A stretch of 64,000 nt of DNA. Origin: Desmodus rotundus (Eukaryota > Chordata > Mammalia > Chiroptera > Phyllostomidae). The first letter of the stretch is position 1. Each line of letters starts with the position of its first letter. Location: NCBI RefSeq assembly GCF_022682495.2, contig NC_071397.1, positions 18,052,739 to 18,116,738 on the forward strand. Direction: 5' to 3'. The position numbers and the translations under genes are program-made. Positions 10,706-23,134 of this stretch are shown here, in pieces. Below the pieces are notes generated by a model. It was not told the DNA's origin, made no database searches, and saw only the letters and a list, made by a program, of their open reading frames with translations.

Positions 10706-11594
10706 TCTTTTGCATCAGTCAAGGCAAGGCAGGACTTTCAGGAGGAGCAATGCTGTTATGCTCTAGTATCAGTAAGCTCAGAGAACACCTTCCAGCCCTG
10801 GCTGCTTCTGCGGCTGCAATGGCAAAAGTTCGGACTTTCCTGGAAAAGACACTCTCCTGTTACTCAAAAGCCCAGCACCTGTGAAATGCAGGGTTCTAAG
10901 CTCTCTGCTGACCGCTAAAAGCTGTCTCTCTGGCACTTTAAGTTTTGAGGTTTTGTGACTATTGCCTATTTTTTTCTGCATATGTCATTCAGGCAAACCT
11001 TCCCTGGCTCCTCTATCTTCTTCCTCCCCAAGGAGCACACTGAACAAAGTAGAGAAGTTGCTATTCAGCAGCTGCCTCCACAGCCTTGGCAGGGGTGTGA
11101 TAGCACCTTGCTTCAAGGTGGGCAGATGGCAGGGTGGGCCAGTGAGTTCACCAGAGAGATAGTCGCCATGAAGCATCACTTGGCGTGGGCATCTCTGCTC
11201 TAGCACAGTCCAACCTTCAGCCTTCAGAGGAGTGTTCAGCCAACGAGACTGGCATGAGCTAAGCGAGTTGCTCTGCTTGTCCTTAATCTAGGGAAGGAAA
11301 GGAACGAAGGAATCATTTAACATCTACTATGATCAGGAAGGTTTACATTTCTCCCTCTCCACAAACCAACTACTGCCAAACTTCCCAAAGAGCAGGCCCA
11401 CATACTAACATGCCCGGAGTAGTCGCGGAGTGCCAAAATGCTCGTTCCCCCAGCCCTTGCGATGGCAAAGCCAGACCTGATTTGGTGACCAGAGCCCTCT
11501 GGTCTGGCCGCATCTCACTGTGGACAGCAACATCCTCATTTTCAAGGAGTGCAGTGTTATGAAAAAGGTTGGGAAAGATTACTACTAATGAGGT
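10706..11594. other. No recognised feature
   Basis: Mixed sequence; frames at 10955-11203 and 11329-11562 show no recognisable protein. Confidence 0.4.
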
Positions 11595-11748
11595 GTGTAC
11601 CCATTTTACGGAAGAGGAAGCTGAGGCTCACAGAGGAGGAAGCGCACTCAAAGCCACACTTATAAAAGGCAAGTAAATAGCAGAACTAGGATTTGATTCC
11701 AGGTCTATTGGCCTTCAAAGTCCAAGTTCATTCCACTTCCCTCACGTT
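11595..11748 (-). repeat. MIR SINE
   Basis: CCATTTTACGGAAGAGGAAG, AGCTGAGGCTCACAGAGG and AGCAGAACTAGGATTTGATT give the reverse-complement MIR core. Confidence 0.75.
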
Positions 11749-12033
11749 GCTAAAAACAAAACAAAACCATATAAACAGTGATACCTAAGTTTCGAATAGG
11801 CCTTTCTGACCCATGAGGGTTTTGACAGAAGAGGGAATTAAAGAATGAGGGAATGAGCGTTTTTCAAATACCTATGCTATAGCTGTGCTTTATATCAACA
11901 GTTTTATTTAATTTTCTAACAGTTTCAATTTCTTATGTATAATTTTGTAGTAGATAGCTTTCATATGTTTTACAAATTTAATATGCCCTTTCATAATTTC
12001 CTCTCTATACCTCAGCCTTTCTAAGCTTTAATA

Positions 12034-12770
12034 CAAGGTCTGTCCAGAAAGTATCCCACCATGTACTATGCAAAATAGAAATCGTTATTGAAGAAGATCC
12101 AAGAAACATTATACATTGGACAACGATGCCTCAGTCTCCCTCAACGTAGGACCTTGGGATCTCACACAGTTCTCCCAATCGCCATCAGCTGCCCCATCCT
12201 ATTTTCCTGAATCTCATTGAAATCTCTCCCCTTTCAAAGGTGATTTTAGTTTTGGGAAAGGCCAGAAGTCTCAGGGCACCAAATCCGGGCTGTAGGGAGG
12301 CTGAGTCACCTGGGTCACTGATCTTTGTTGATTGCAGCCCATACACATTCACCATTCTCAGGTGTTCTGCTTGTTGCAGGCGTTCCAGAACATGGATCAC
12401 TTTCAACAGATTCTCAACCATCTTTGAAGCATTTGTGCTGCGCCTTTATTTGCACTGGACTCATTGCATCATCTCCAAAAGCCTTCTGAACCATCTGAAT
12501 AGTTTCCAGAGGAATGTTCAAGCTTAACGCAAAATTCGATGCAGATCCGTTGCTCTACTCGCTCGGTCATTTTGAATGCAATGGCCGTACAGTACACATG
12601 CTCACTCAGTGGCATCTACTGCCCCCACTGACTAGTACTGTGAAGTCTGGTTGACATTGTTCACACACACACATTCCGTCCACTCTCCTTGGCTGCCAGG
12701 TACATCGATGTCACGCAAACCGTTCTCCTTACATTAACAATGGCTGAACTTTTTCTGGACAGACCTCACA
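12034..12770 (-). mobile_element. Mariner element, internally deleted (copy 1)
   Basis: The left end CAAGGTCTGTCCAGAAAGTA follows a TA; the right end TTTTTCTGGACAGACCTCAC carries the inverse of the same terminal repeat (AGGTCTGTCCAGAAA). The interior reads as decayed mariner transposase on the minus strand. The size (about 0.74 kb against 1.3 kb for an intact mariner) shows an internal deletion. The right TA is not obvious. The copy at 46924-47592 is a relative with a larger deletion. Confidence 0.88.
12060..12570 (-). pseudogene. Mariner transposase remnant (copy 1)
   Basis: From ATG at 12570 the minus strand gives MTERVEQRICIEFCVKLEHS, the usual mariner N-terminal start. After a frameshift come residues of the type GDDAMS and CFKDG with an in-frame stop. 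The sequence then passes to the C-terminal block (a damaged form of the YSPDLAP-F-FPKLK region) and an EIQEN-like stretch. The central catalytic part, including the first aspartates of the D,D(34)D triad, is missing. Not functional. Confidence 0.8.
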
Positions 12771-12839
12771 TGTATGCCCTGTTTTGTAATGCTCTATTTT
12801 CACACTGGATTATGTAATCTCATAGAATTTTAAAACAAT

Positions 12840-12955
12840 TTCATTTTAGGGGTGAGAAAACTGAGTTAGAGATGATTTGAATGGTAGAACTTGTGCTGAA
12901 ACCCAGGACTTTTGAATTCCAATTCAGGACCCTCCTTGCCCCGTCAGTGATGGCG
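12840..12955 (-). repeat. MIR fragment
   Basis: GGGGTGAGAAAACTGAGTTA followed by GAACTTGTGCTGAAACCCAG is the reverse-complement MIR core. Confidence 0.55.
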
Positions 12956-13945
12956 CAATTTCATTCAGTAGAAACTTTCAAAATATGATAGCCATCTTTA
13001 CCGGGTAAAGACTATACAAAGGAAACTCTTAAACATGATGATGTTTAAAATTTGTATACATTTCTAATTTTCTCTCTATACCCTTTGATTTCTACGCCCA
13101 TAATTTCAGGATTTTTAGAATAATACCTATGTCATGTGCCAAGAGAGGAAGATATAGAGAAAGAAGAAAGGCAGATCAGATGTTAAATCATCAACCACAT
13201 GAAGAACAGGCTCGAGAGGTGAGAGGACTTACTGTGAGCCCTAGTATAGGTAGAAGACCCTTAAGAGATGATTCTTTTTAAAGGAAACCCTTCATTAAGT
13301 ATGATTCGTAAAGTAAATCCATGGATTAAAACAAGCCACTCCTTTTTTACTGAAAAAGGCAGCTGCTGACATTTAGTAATATCATTAATATCATTCACTA
13401 AAAGAAAAAAGAGAGAGAGAGAATTCTCTGTCCAGAGATGTCTCTTGAGTACACAGCAAAACCCTTTTTCCTGCTCAGCAAAACCAAATACAACTTTTGT
13501 GACCAAAAGTTGGTCACAAAACCAAATACAATCATTTTCACATACAGGGACCCAACCACTGTTCACACAGCCCTCATTCGGGTCAGGGGCACAGTCCTGT
13601 GGTTGCTGGCAAGTGTTCTGGGGAAAGTCAGTAGGTTTTCTGATTAGATTGCAATAATAAGGGCAAATGCTAAAACCTTGAATATGAGAATTGTCCTTGG
13701 AAGTAAGATTATTTTGAGGTTAGATTTAGGAACTATCTTTTTGTTTTCACTGTGCAAAACAAATAACTAAGAGATCTTTTACAGATGACTTTTAACATTT
13801 AATAACATAGATTAAATATGTCAATAAGTTAGTTACGAAATTAGTATCAATGTTGATCTGGGCTACAAAATAACTGCAAGTTTGGACACTATAGAAGTGT
13901 CCATGATTACGTAACTAAGGTGATTCTCTGCCAGTTGGATTACAT
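12956..13945. other. No recognised feature
   Basis: AT-rich intergenic DNA. A local imperfect duplication occurs at 13481-13530, where an AAAACCAAATACAA-type block around TTTTGTGACCAAAAG appears twice (13482 and 13518). Confidence 0.4.
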
Positions 13946-14105
13946 TTCTGATTATTGAACAAACACGTACTAGGTACCCAGTCTCTGCAGGACTAGTTCT
14001 CGGTGCTGGGGATGCTAAGTAGGAAGGGCAACACTGCCGTTCCCATGGAGCTTTCCTTCTAGAGCGAGAAGGCAGACAATAAACAAGGAAATAAACTCCA
14101 CCATT
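13946..14105 (-). repeat. L2 fragment
   Basis: CGTACTAGGTACCCAGTCTC, GGTGCTGGGGATGCTAAG, CCATGGAGCTTTCCTTCTAG and AGACAATAAACAAGGAAATA follow the reverse-complement order of an L2 3' end. Confidence 0.65.
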
Positions 14106-15638
14106 TTAGATGTCATTTTGAAGAAAGTATTGTTATCGTGGTGATTTACGTGTGCCAGAGGGTCTTCTGGTTAGTTTTGCTAATGACTTAGCTGCCAGGG
14201 CTGGGGTTTTGCAGGCTGAACACGCTGCCAGCTCCAGAAAACTTTCCTGTGCTCCAGCTGGGGGTATAACCTGTCTGTTAAAGTAGAGAGAAAAAATTGC
14301 CCCCCTTTTTCTTCAGGTAGGGCACATAGCTTCCTTCTTCAGTTCCTTCAAAATGAGATAATTATTATGAAAGTTATTGAAAAACAGATGTTTTAGTTAC
14401 CTTTGAGCACCCCTAGTTTCTGTTATAAATCTATAGATCTTTAGAAACATAATATTTAAACAATTTCTAAAGCCTGAAGATTTTATGAGAGATTTAGAGT
14501 AGGGTTTATTCAGAGAGCCAAACTGTGTCAAAAAGTCAAATATTTGATTTCACATTTTAAATTTGTTGATGAAATTGACTTATGTTGTTACATGGTTAAG
14601 ATTTTTATTTTTTTCACAATTTACTTGGGATGAAAACAATGATTAATGGCATGCCTTTATGAATATTACACCAGAATATTCAGGTGGCAGACAATATTGT
14701 TATAAAGTTCTTAGCATAAGGTGGTGGAAGGCATCTAGAATGTAAAACAAGAGAGAAGAAGTACAAATAGTTTTGTTTTTCAGAAATTTGGTGCATTTGA
14801 TAATGTCAACTTTGACATAAATAAATAACTTAACCCATTTTAATTATATTACACCCAAGGGTGCTTATAAAGCCCATTTCCTTCCCTTTAAAAGAAAGCA
14901 ACAAATTCTGCTTGAAGATGGAATTCTCAACAAGACTTTTATCTCTTTTACCCGTTTTTGTGTTTTCTAGCTGTGAAAGGAGATTCAGGGTCATCACACT
15001 TTAACTAAAGTAATATGCTTAGAGGTTTCCAAGTTTCAGTTTCAAGTTTTGTCTAGTTTATACAGTTTTAGGCCTGTTTTATAGTCACATCACTCATTAT
15101 GTGGTAGTTTATTTAAAAGGCAAAAGCAATGCCAACGTAAGCCTGAAAATATTTACTTCAACATTTACAGCTCAATTCAGGTAACATGTTGTTGCATGAT
15201 TAATGAAAGCTGGGTTTCTTTTAACTGCACTTAGAAAGAACACTGTTGCAATAATAAAAAACAATGGCTGTTATGTTTTGTTTTCTCTGAGGCTTGTAGT
15301 TTAGTAATCGCATTACTATTGCATTCCAGAGTCCCAGAGGAAGCACATAAAAACCAGTGTAAATTATGGGAAATTACCAGAAGGAGGCAGAGAGAAAGAA
15401 AGAACAGAGAGACAAATAACAGAAGGAAGGGAGAAAAGGGAAAGGAAGGAAAGAAAACGGTGATAGCGTGGATTAGTGTCTTCGATTCCCCACTTACTAG
15501 CTCATAAATTAACTCATTCATTCCTTCAGATATTAGTGTGCTACCGAGAGGACTTTGGGCCAACAAATTAATCTCTTAGCCTGAGTTCTGGGGTTGGGGA
15601 ATAGATTAAGAAAAAAAGTAAGAAAAAAAACCTGGAAA
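14106..15638. other. No recognised feature
   Basis: AT-rich intergenic DNA with a purine-rich stretch at 15380-15460 (AGAGAGAAAGAAAGAACAG type). No gene or named repeat recognised. Confidence 0.4.
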
Positions 15639-15715
15639 TGATAATAATACCAGCCCTGTCTCACAGTGATTGTGAGGGTTGAACAACAGAACATATATGA
15701 AAGTGCTTTGAAAAA
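15639..15715 (+). repeat. MIR 3' fragment
   Basis: ATGATAATAATACCAGCCCT, GTGATTGTGAGGGTTGAAC and GAAAGTGCTTTG fit the 3' half of MIR. Confidence 0.55.
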
Positions 15716-16725
15716 ATTCTTTACAGAAGAAAATTCTCTATAGATACTATTAATAAAAGGCACAGGCCCATTTACCATTTTATTTCTAAACCATACCCGA
15801 GGTATTTCAAGGGGCCGCCAAGTGGGGCCCAGGGCCCGTGGCACAGAGAGTGAGGGTGAGCAGCGCTTACCCTGTGAGAAAGCTCGCAGAGTGTCTCAGT
15901 ACTCAGCTGAGTGTGTGAGGGCACAGCAGGAGCAGAACAGCATCTCTTTGATTAGTGCTTCTGGTAAAATTTTAAAAAGTTATACTTTTGCATACTTAAA
16001 ATATGCTATCTCATTGTTTGGGAAGAAATGGGGTAAATGATTCATTCCACAAGACAGGAAAGATCAAGGAGGCTGGTTCATCTCATTCAAGGCCAGGATC
16101 AAATACTTACGAAGACTGAGCTCCATTGGCGGAGGCCAGAGTGTGTGTCTGTCATTGGGCGGAAACTCTTAGGGATCCCTCTTCCAATTCCCCCAACGCC
16201 ATATCAGGTGGAATAATATTTCCATTTAGAAGCTGGAAAAAAGCAACCTTTGGAGGATTTAAGCATATTTTTAGAAGTTATATCTAATAAAAGGCAGAAT
16301 CCCAATTCAAAAGCAGGTGTTCACTTCCTTGGTTTTCCAAGTATCCCTCTGCCATCTGCTCCTCCCCAGCTCCATAGCAGAACGAAGGCACTGGGTCCAA
16401 AGGCACTGGCTCTCTTGCAAAGTCAGCTGTTGGCTCTGGGGACTTCGGGGTCAGTGACCCCTCTTTCCCTACCCCTTCCTTATTTCCTGTAGCATTTCCG
16501 GGGAGCGTTGGTGCTCCTCGCCTCTCCTGGTGTTGGCATCACCGTGGAGAGCAGCTGTCGGTCTAGTTACATCTAGTCATCTCCTGCCTCTCAGCCATGT
16601 TCTCTTAGCTGCAGTCGTCCCTGAAAATTTTGCAGAGGTCATAGCATAGTTTGGCCATTGGCCTGTGCTGGATAGACCCTTGTCTTTCATTCATTTATTC
16701 ATTCATTCAATTTAATTTCCTTGGA
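15716..16725. other. No recognised feature
   Basis: Mixed intergenic DNA; frames at 15822-16040 and 16250-16492 show no known motif. Confidence 0.4.
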
Positions 16726-16729
16726 TTCC

Positions 16730-17640
16730 CACTTCTGATTCCATCCCCACTCTCACCAATCGCAACCTTTCTAATGCACTCGGTGTTTATCCTTTTGGTA
16801 TCATATAAATACCACTATGTGCATGCTTTCGAATATACCCTTTATATATGAAATGTGTATGCATCACCCATTTGTAATAATTGTAAATTTATGTCTAACC
16901 TTGCGTTATCTATAACCCCACCTACTTCGCGGTCCCTCCTCTGAGGGTATTTTGAAACAAATCACAGACATCATATTATTTCTTCTGTAAATATTTCAGT
17001 ATAAATCTTAAAGATAAGAACTTTTTAAGGGAAACATAACATTAAGGCTACTGCTTAAAAAGTAGTGACAATTTCTTGATTATTTCTTAAGTAAGTATTG
17101 TTCCTATTTCCCAAATAGTTTTGCAGAATATTAGAAGAGACTGAAATTATTAATCCATAAATTTGGAAGAGGAGTCCAATAGAGCTGCACTGAGACCTCT
17201 TGAGTATTCCATTATACGATGTACTGCAATTTGTTTATCTGGTCTTCTGTTAATGGACATTTGGATTGCTGCCATTTGGGGCCATTACCGATAAATTTGC
17301 TATAAACATTCCTGTATAAGCCTTTGTATGACCATATACTTTCTTTTTCCTTAAATAATGCATTAGAGTGGAATACCAAGTTAAACATATAGTAGTGTAT
17401 GTTTAACTTTTTAAGAAACTGCCAAACTATTTTTCAAAGTCATTGAGCCACTCACGTTCCAACCAGCAGTAATGCGAGTTCCAGTTCCTCCACAGCCTTG
17501 GCAATGCTGGGTACGGTTGGTGTGTGGAGGTTGGTGTTTCGTTATGGTTTAATTTGCATTTCTCTAATGACTAATTGTGTTGAGCATCTTCTCATGTGCT
17601 TATTTGCCATCCACGTATCTTCTCTGGTGAAATATCTGCT
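16730..17640 (-). mobile_element. Old L1 (L1M-type) 3' end and ORF2 C-terminal remnant
   Basis: GTATTTTGAAACAAATCACA and ATATTTCAGTATAAATCTTA are typical of an L1ME/L1MC 3' UTR on the minus strand. To the right, TAATGGACATTTGGATTGC, GAAACTGCCAAACTATTTT, TTGCATTTCTCTAATGAC and TTGAGCATCTTCTCATGTGC are the antisense of the L1 ORF2 C-terminus. Multiple stops; dead copy. Confidence 0.75.
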
Positions 17641-17679
17641 CGAGAAAGACCGTATTTTGGGCTATAAGAGAAGTCTCAA

Positions 17680-17805
17680 TAAATTTTAAAGGATTCAAGT
17701 CACACAGTATATTTTTAGGCCACATGGAATTAAATCAGAAGTCAATAACAAGATAATATCTGGACATTCCCCAAATACTTGGCAGCGCTGCTGTTAAGAA
17801 ATCTG
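17680..17805 (+). repeat. L1 ORF2 fragment
   Basis: GGCCACATGGAATTAAATCA then GAAGTCAATAACAAGATAAT and a CCCCAAATACTTGG block resemble an older L1 ORF2 segment on the plus strand. Confidence 0.4.
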
Positions 17806-19980
17806 ATGCCAGTCAAATTCTTGTCCTTTTGTAGGACGCTCTTCTGATTTTCTCTTTTTCTTTGATGTTCTTAAACTCCCCGACGCTCCGTCTGAGCAGT
17901 TCACTTCTCTTATTTGGGACACGATTCTTTCCGCCCAAGTTCTTTCATCTTTCTTTAATCCCGGAATACTTATTTTTATTATTTCCTTAAATATTTTCCT
18001 TCCTTTTGGATTCCATTTTTGATATGTTAGCATGTCCACTTTTATCCTCCAAGCCACTTAACTTTTTATTTCTATATTTATCTCTTTAACCTTTTTTTTC
18101 TGCTTCTGGGGGATTTTCTCAGTCTGCCCTTTTAGTTCTGCAGTTTATTCCTCGGCTATATTCAGCTTGCTGTTTATTCTATCTGCTTTCTTTCAAGTGG
18201 CATTTTTTAATACTTAATCTTCCATTTGTCTTTTTAAATTTTTTACCTGCTTCCTATTACCAGTATCTTTTGCCATGGTAAATTGTGTTTATTTTAAATT
18301 CTTAATCTGTTTGTTCTAGCATTTCTGCTTGATGTGTTGTACGTTGTTCAGTTTGTGGTTTTCCTTCTATAGCAGTTCAAACCTCGGGTACTTTAAGCTG
18401 TAAACTAATGTTCCCTTAGAGATACCCCTTAGATACCAGGATGAGATACCAAGGCTCAGGCCCTAGTTTATGGCTTCCTTGTAATTTTAAGAAGAGGTTA
18501 GAAGATGAACCCGGCGCAGACAGTCCTATACAACAGAACTCAGTCAACCCATCTGTTGCCCCTCCACTAGACATTTCTCTGATAAGGGCTCTCCTCTAAA
18601 ATTTTAGAAGGTGAAGATAGTCATCTCACATGTGATGCACCATCCTCTCTCTAGGGTTGGTGAGAAAGATCGAGGAGGTGAGTGGTCAGGGCAACTGGTC
18701 AACCTCCCCCACATTCTGTGGGCTGTCGTTGCTGCCTTCTGACTCACAGTGGTTATGGAGCAGGCAATGATCCAAAGGAAATCTGAATGAGAAGCAGAGC
18801 AGAACCTAACAACGCTCTCTTTACCTGTTATTCCACCTCTGCATGTCTCTCCACCCAGAGTTTATGATGACCTTCAGTCTTTTCAGGAATTGCTCAGTTG
18901 TTAAGATAAATGCATTCCTCCTTCTAGTTTCCTCAGAGCTGATTCCCTGGGGCCTGGGCCTGGTAAACATCTTGTCTGTACTGCATGGGGTAGCAGGGGC
19001 GGATAGGTTACCGAGAGCCTTTGGGTTATGCTGTGAGAATTAATTTTGCAGCAGAGTACGATAAAAGGAGGGAGGAAACACACTTACTAGTCTAGGCGGG
19101 CAGTAATGAAGATCTGAAGTAATAGTTTGTATGTTGAAGTGGGAAGATTTTTATTTCTGTATCAATGATTTGTTAGTTGAGCCCAACCTTGAAGAAGCTG
19201 CTGTTTTACTTTCTATTTTTTTCTATATATTTACTCTTAATTTTTTTTTTGAGCGAATTACAAACTCAGCACTGGCAGAAGGTAGAGATGTGAAAAAGGA
19301 AGCTGAATGAGGCCAAATTGGAGAGCAAATTGCTATTATTTAAAACTTACGGACCACCCTGAATACTCCAAGTGCTATTTAAGAAAATAGAGAAACACGA
19401 TCCCTTCCATTTACAGCTAATATTTTCAGGAAATACATGTCACATTTCTATGTGTGTTTTATTCCATATACCACGGATATTTACTCTTGTTTTGTTTGAG
19501 GAATTCTCTCAATTTTTTTGAGAGTGGTTCCCTTTTTCTTTTTGTAAAAATAAAGACCATGAGTGAATGTTATTGTATATTCATAATTTAGTTGGTAACT
19601 AAACCACCAGCTTTATCCGACGACTCTCCATAAAGCAGACTAGATGGAGTGTTTTTGAGCCCCTTGCAACTGTTTGTCCCTCCACTCAATAGTGACTGGT
19701 TGGGGTCTATTTTTATTTTAGACTAAAATAAAAAAATTAGTTTGAACTGTAACATGCTAGATTTATGTTAGTTATAAACATATGAAGAACGTTCAGTCTT
19801 AAGACAAACAATTTTTTTTCTTGCTTATCAAGCTGCCAAAAATTACACGTAAAAAGAGTTTGGCAGTAAGGATTCTCTTAAAATACTGATGGAAACATAA
19901 CTCTGCTGACCATGGAGACTTATAGGCACAGCTCTAGCAGCCTCTGTGTAGCAGATGAGCCCCACCCCTGGCACATCCCA
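17806..19980. other. No recognised feature
   Basis: T-rich on the plus strand at 17820-18300, probably an old unclassified retroelement in antisense. The rest (18300-19980) shows nothing I can name. Confidence 0.35.
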
Positions 19981-19984
19981 TACA

Positions 19985-20167
19985 CAGGTGGTCCTAAAGC
20001 TTCAGCAGGCATCAGAGTCACACAGGGGTTTGTTAAAACGTGGATCGCTGGGCCACATCCCCCCAGATTTCTGACCCAGTAAGTCTGGGGGAAATGCCTG
20101 AGAATTTGCATTTCTAGTAAGTTCCCAAGTGACACTGATAGTCCAGGACAAACTTTAAGAACTGCTG
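19985..20167. mobile_element. MER5A-type hAT MITE
   Basis: CAGGCATCAGAGTCACACAG, GGGTTTGTTAAAACGTGGAT, AAGTCTGGGGGAAATGCCTG, AGAATTTGCATTTCTAGTAA and GTTCCCAAGTGACACTGATA are the successive blocks of MER5A (hAT-Charlie). Confidence 0.85.
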
Positions 20168-20175
20168 CCATATAC

Positions 20176-20995
20176 CAATGGTTCTCAATCCTGGATGTAC
20201 CTTAAAAAGAATACCATTGCTAAAAACTAGCAGAAGGGCCACATGGTAAACCTGACAAGTTCAGGGGAGGCAGGCCTAGTGGACTTACAAACTCAAGAGA
20301 CCGAAAGTAACCACATAGGGTGAACGGAAATTAAAACTTCCTAACTAAAAGAAGTTCATGGTGGGTAGTGATGTCCTAGGTTGGTAAATTTACCTAACAA
20401 AGGTCAATCTTTACCTTGACTGAGCCTGTCGTCTTTTTTCCCCCATCTACAATAACGTACCTGATAACAGTAACTTTGGAATATCAAAGTAATTTTCTTT
20501 TTTCTAGATTCCTGAAAGCACAACCACCACACCAGAGGGAAGACCACAAATCCCCCTCATTGTTATTATTATCATGTTAATTGTTAACTGTTAACTATCC
20601 TATACCCACCTATGTAAAAGAAGTTTGTGTCTATTTGTTTTACGTTTTATCCAATCCTAGAGATTTCTCCTCCTCCCCACTTTGCTTACTCCCACCTCCC
20701 TAATCTATTACCAACGAATTTCATGTAATCCCCTTAGGCCTCCTTCATTGATTATAATGTGTAAGGTAAGGTGCAAAATTGCCATTCTCTGAAGCATTTT
20801 CTCAATCTGTTGATATTTTGCTTCCTGGCAATTATCACTCTCACTCAAATAAACTTATAAAAATTCTTACAAGTTTGGGCATTTCTTGCACTGACATTGC
20901 AATGATTTTAATTGATTAGGAATGGGGTCTGGATATAGGTATTTTACAAAACTCTTCAGGAGATTCTATGGTGCCCTTAAGATTGAGGACCACAG
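20176..20995. mobile_element. MER5/MER20-type hAT MITE, split by a 675-bp insert
   Basis: The left end CAATGGTTCTCAATCCTGGA and right end (reverse complement CTGTGGTCCTCAATCTTAAG) are inverted repeats. The element is flanked by CCATATAC (20168-20175) and CCATATCC (20996-21003), an 8-bp hAT duplication with one change. The inner halves (AATACC on the left; AATTGATTAGGAATGGGGTC on the right) would join in the family consensus, so 20221-20895 is later DNA or retained interior. Confidence 0.75.
20221..20895. mobile_element. Unclassified insert, possibly LTR-like
   Basis: It is bounded on both sides by ATTGC (20216-20220 and 20896-20900), which suggests a 5-bp target duplication. It has an AATAAA at about 20850, near the right end, as in an LTR. 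Typical TG...CA ends are not seen, so the class is uncertain. Confidence 0.4.
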
Positions 20996-21215
20996 CCATA
21001 TCCTCATTCTCCACCCATCATCCAGAGGAACTCACACAATTGCTGTTCCACTTCCATTCAAACCTTCAGCATTAATGTATTATCAAGATGTTTTTATTTA
21101 ATTTGGCATGCCCATTGGTCTTGGTCACCATGAAAATGTGTCATTAACTGTTTCTTTCTTACTCCTATCATTTCCTGGGATTTCTCTCCTCCTTTTTCTC
21201 TCTTGTCCCTCATCC

Positions 21216-21630
21216 TGATAGGGGAATTCAAGAGTTAAATATTTTAGCCGTATTGATAGGCTTAATGCATGTGGAAAGCTGTTATTCCAGGAACTAAAAT
21301 GCATGGCCTACGTGACTCTAGAAGATCAACAAGCGGTTCAACCTTGTGTCCCAGGGGGTCTGCAAGTGATGGAGATGGTATCTGAGTTATTGATCAACTG
21401 ATAAAGAAGTACTATGAAAATTGCCCTCAAACTGTAACTCTTACCCAATTAACCTTTTTTCCAAACCCCTTGCCTTCCCTTTCTTCTCCTTATAAAAATG
21501 TCAGCTTGAGATGCGATGTCAAGATGGTTTTTGAGGGTATGCAATCTGCCATCTTCTCAGATCGCTGGCATCTGAATAAAGCGCCCGTAGAGGTTCAATC
21601 CTTGTCTCTATTCCTTAGTGACAGGTAACA
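21216..21630 (+). mobile_element. Solo LTR, class I-like ERV (boundaries uncertain)
   Basis: The sequence has LTR order: a TG start (TGATAGGGGAATTCAAGAG), TATA-like TTATAAAAATG at about 21491, then CATCTGAATAAAGCG with the polyadenylation signal at about 21574, followed by a CTTGTCTCTATTCC stretch. ATCC lies before the TG (21212-21215) and also at 21598-21601 after a TTCA, a possible 4-bp duplication that would make U5 very short. Otherwise the LTR runs to about 21630. No internal viral genes adjoin it. Confidence 0.6.
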
Positions 21631-22007
21631 CAAATGCTGACATGGTTTCTACCCCCTCTCATCTTCCCGTTGCTTCCTTTAGAGTTCCCCAGTAAGAGGT
21701 TATTAACAATATCATCTATACTTTCAAGCTTCCTACCCTTTTCTCCTTTGCCCTGCCTGGACTTGGTTTGTTTCTGAAGACAGTGCTTCCCTGCAGCCCT
21801 TTCAAATGCAGGCCCAAGTTTTCCCACAGTTGCTGGCTGTTGCAATCTAGAGCCAGTTTGCAATCCTCTTTCCATCTCCCCGAAGCTTCCAGACATTCGC
21901 TCTTATGTAAAGTTCCTGTGTCTCTGAGGTTCATGCTATCTGGCTCTGTATGCTACCTTCTTCCTTGTATATTATAGTTGTCCACCAACCTCCTCGTCTC
22001 TTCTTTA
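21631..22007. other. No recognised feature
   Basis: Intergenic sequence between the LTR and a Ves SINE. Confidence 0.4.
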
Positions 22008-22021
22008 TTCACTAAAGTTTT

Positions 22022-22222
22022 TTTTAATTTTTTTTATTTATTGATTTTAGAGAAAGAAAGGAAGAGAGAAAGAGAGACACAGAGAGAGAAACATTGATTT
22101 GTTGTCCTACTTATTTATGCATTTATTGGTTGCTTCTTGTCTGTGCCCTGACTGGAGATTGAACCCACATGCTTGGTGTAGCAGGATGATGCTTTAACCA
22201 ACTGAGCTACCTGGCCAGGGCC
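22022..22222 (-). mobile_element. Ves-type SINE with 14-bp target duplication
   Basis: The head on the minus strand is GGCCCTGGCCAGGTAGCTC at the right end. The body has the purine-rich GAGAGAAAGAGAGACACAG on the plus strand, and the T tract at the left is the tail. The direct repeat TTCACTAAAGTTTT occurs at 22008-22021 and 22223-22236, and the following GA gives a TTTT/GA L1-endonuclease-type cut. Confidence 0.92.
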
Positions 22223-22236
22223 TTCACTAAAGTTTT

Positions 22237-23125
22237 GAGTCCAGAAAGGTAGGTAAGGGGTTTAGAAAAAAGGTTAATCAGATAATAGTGGCAATGCAGT
22301 GATTTTTCTAGTATTTCTTCATCTGCTGATCAACAATTCTTTATCTGCATCACAGAAGTTTCCTCCCTGGAACGCAATGGCTCAGATACCGTCTCCACAA
22401 ATGGCTTGCAGACCCCCTGGGACACAAAGGTTGAATTGCCTATGCACCTCTTGGAGTCACGTAGGTCACGTACTCCAATTCTTGAAGTAAGTTTTCCACA
22501 TGCATTAATCACTTAAACCTATCAACTATAATTACAGTTAAAATCTTTAACTTTTGAGTTTCCCTATCAGTTTGAGCACCTGGCTCCTAGATATTCACGT
22601 TTTATTGTGAACAAGTTTCAGATGCCTTCAGAGTAAGTTATGTGCCTTACTCGAGAAATCAGCTTCCTATGGAAGCACGATTAACAACGTAATTCTGAAA
22701 CATGTAATAAGAATCTTAACACTATTTATACACTTTGACATTGCGATGTGCAGAAGGAACACAGGGTGGGAAGGCAGGGACCCATGACAATCCCTTCTAT
22801 CTTTTTACTCCTTCATTAAGTGATGTGTGGAAAGGAAAATGTCTTCCCATGTTTTCATTAGGCACAGAGCAATGCATAGTGATCCTGAAATTTAATGCTC
22901 CCCAGAGTGCAGTTCCCACTGGGGGCAGGTCTAGGGATGTTGGGAGAAGAGAGGTTGACATATTTATCTAGGAACACATTTTAGATTTTTTTTTTTTAGT
23001 GTCTCTGTGTCACTGGCTCATAGTGTTCAGTTTTCACACTTTTTATGCATGCATAAGGTTTGGGAAAAGTTTGGCTGGCATTCATGGGAAGTGAAAGTAG
23101 CATGAAGGATATGTTTAAGCCACAA
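22237..23125. other. No recognised feature
   Basis: Intergenic; ORFs here show no known motif. Confidence 0.4.
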
Positions 23126-23134
23126 CTAATAATT

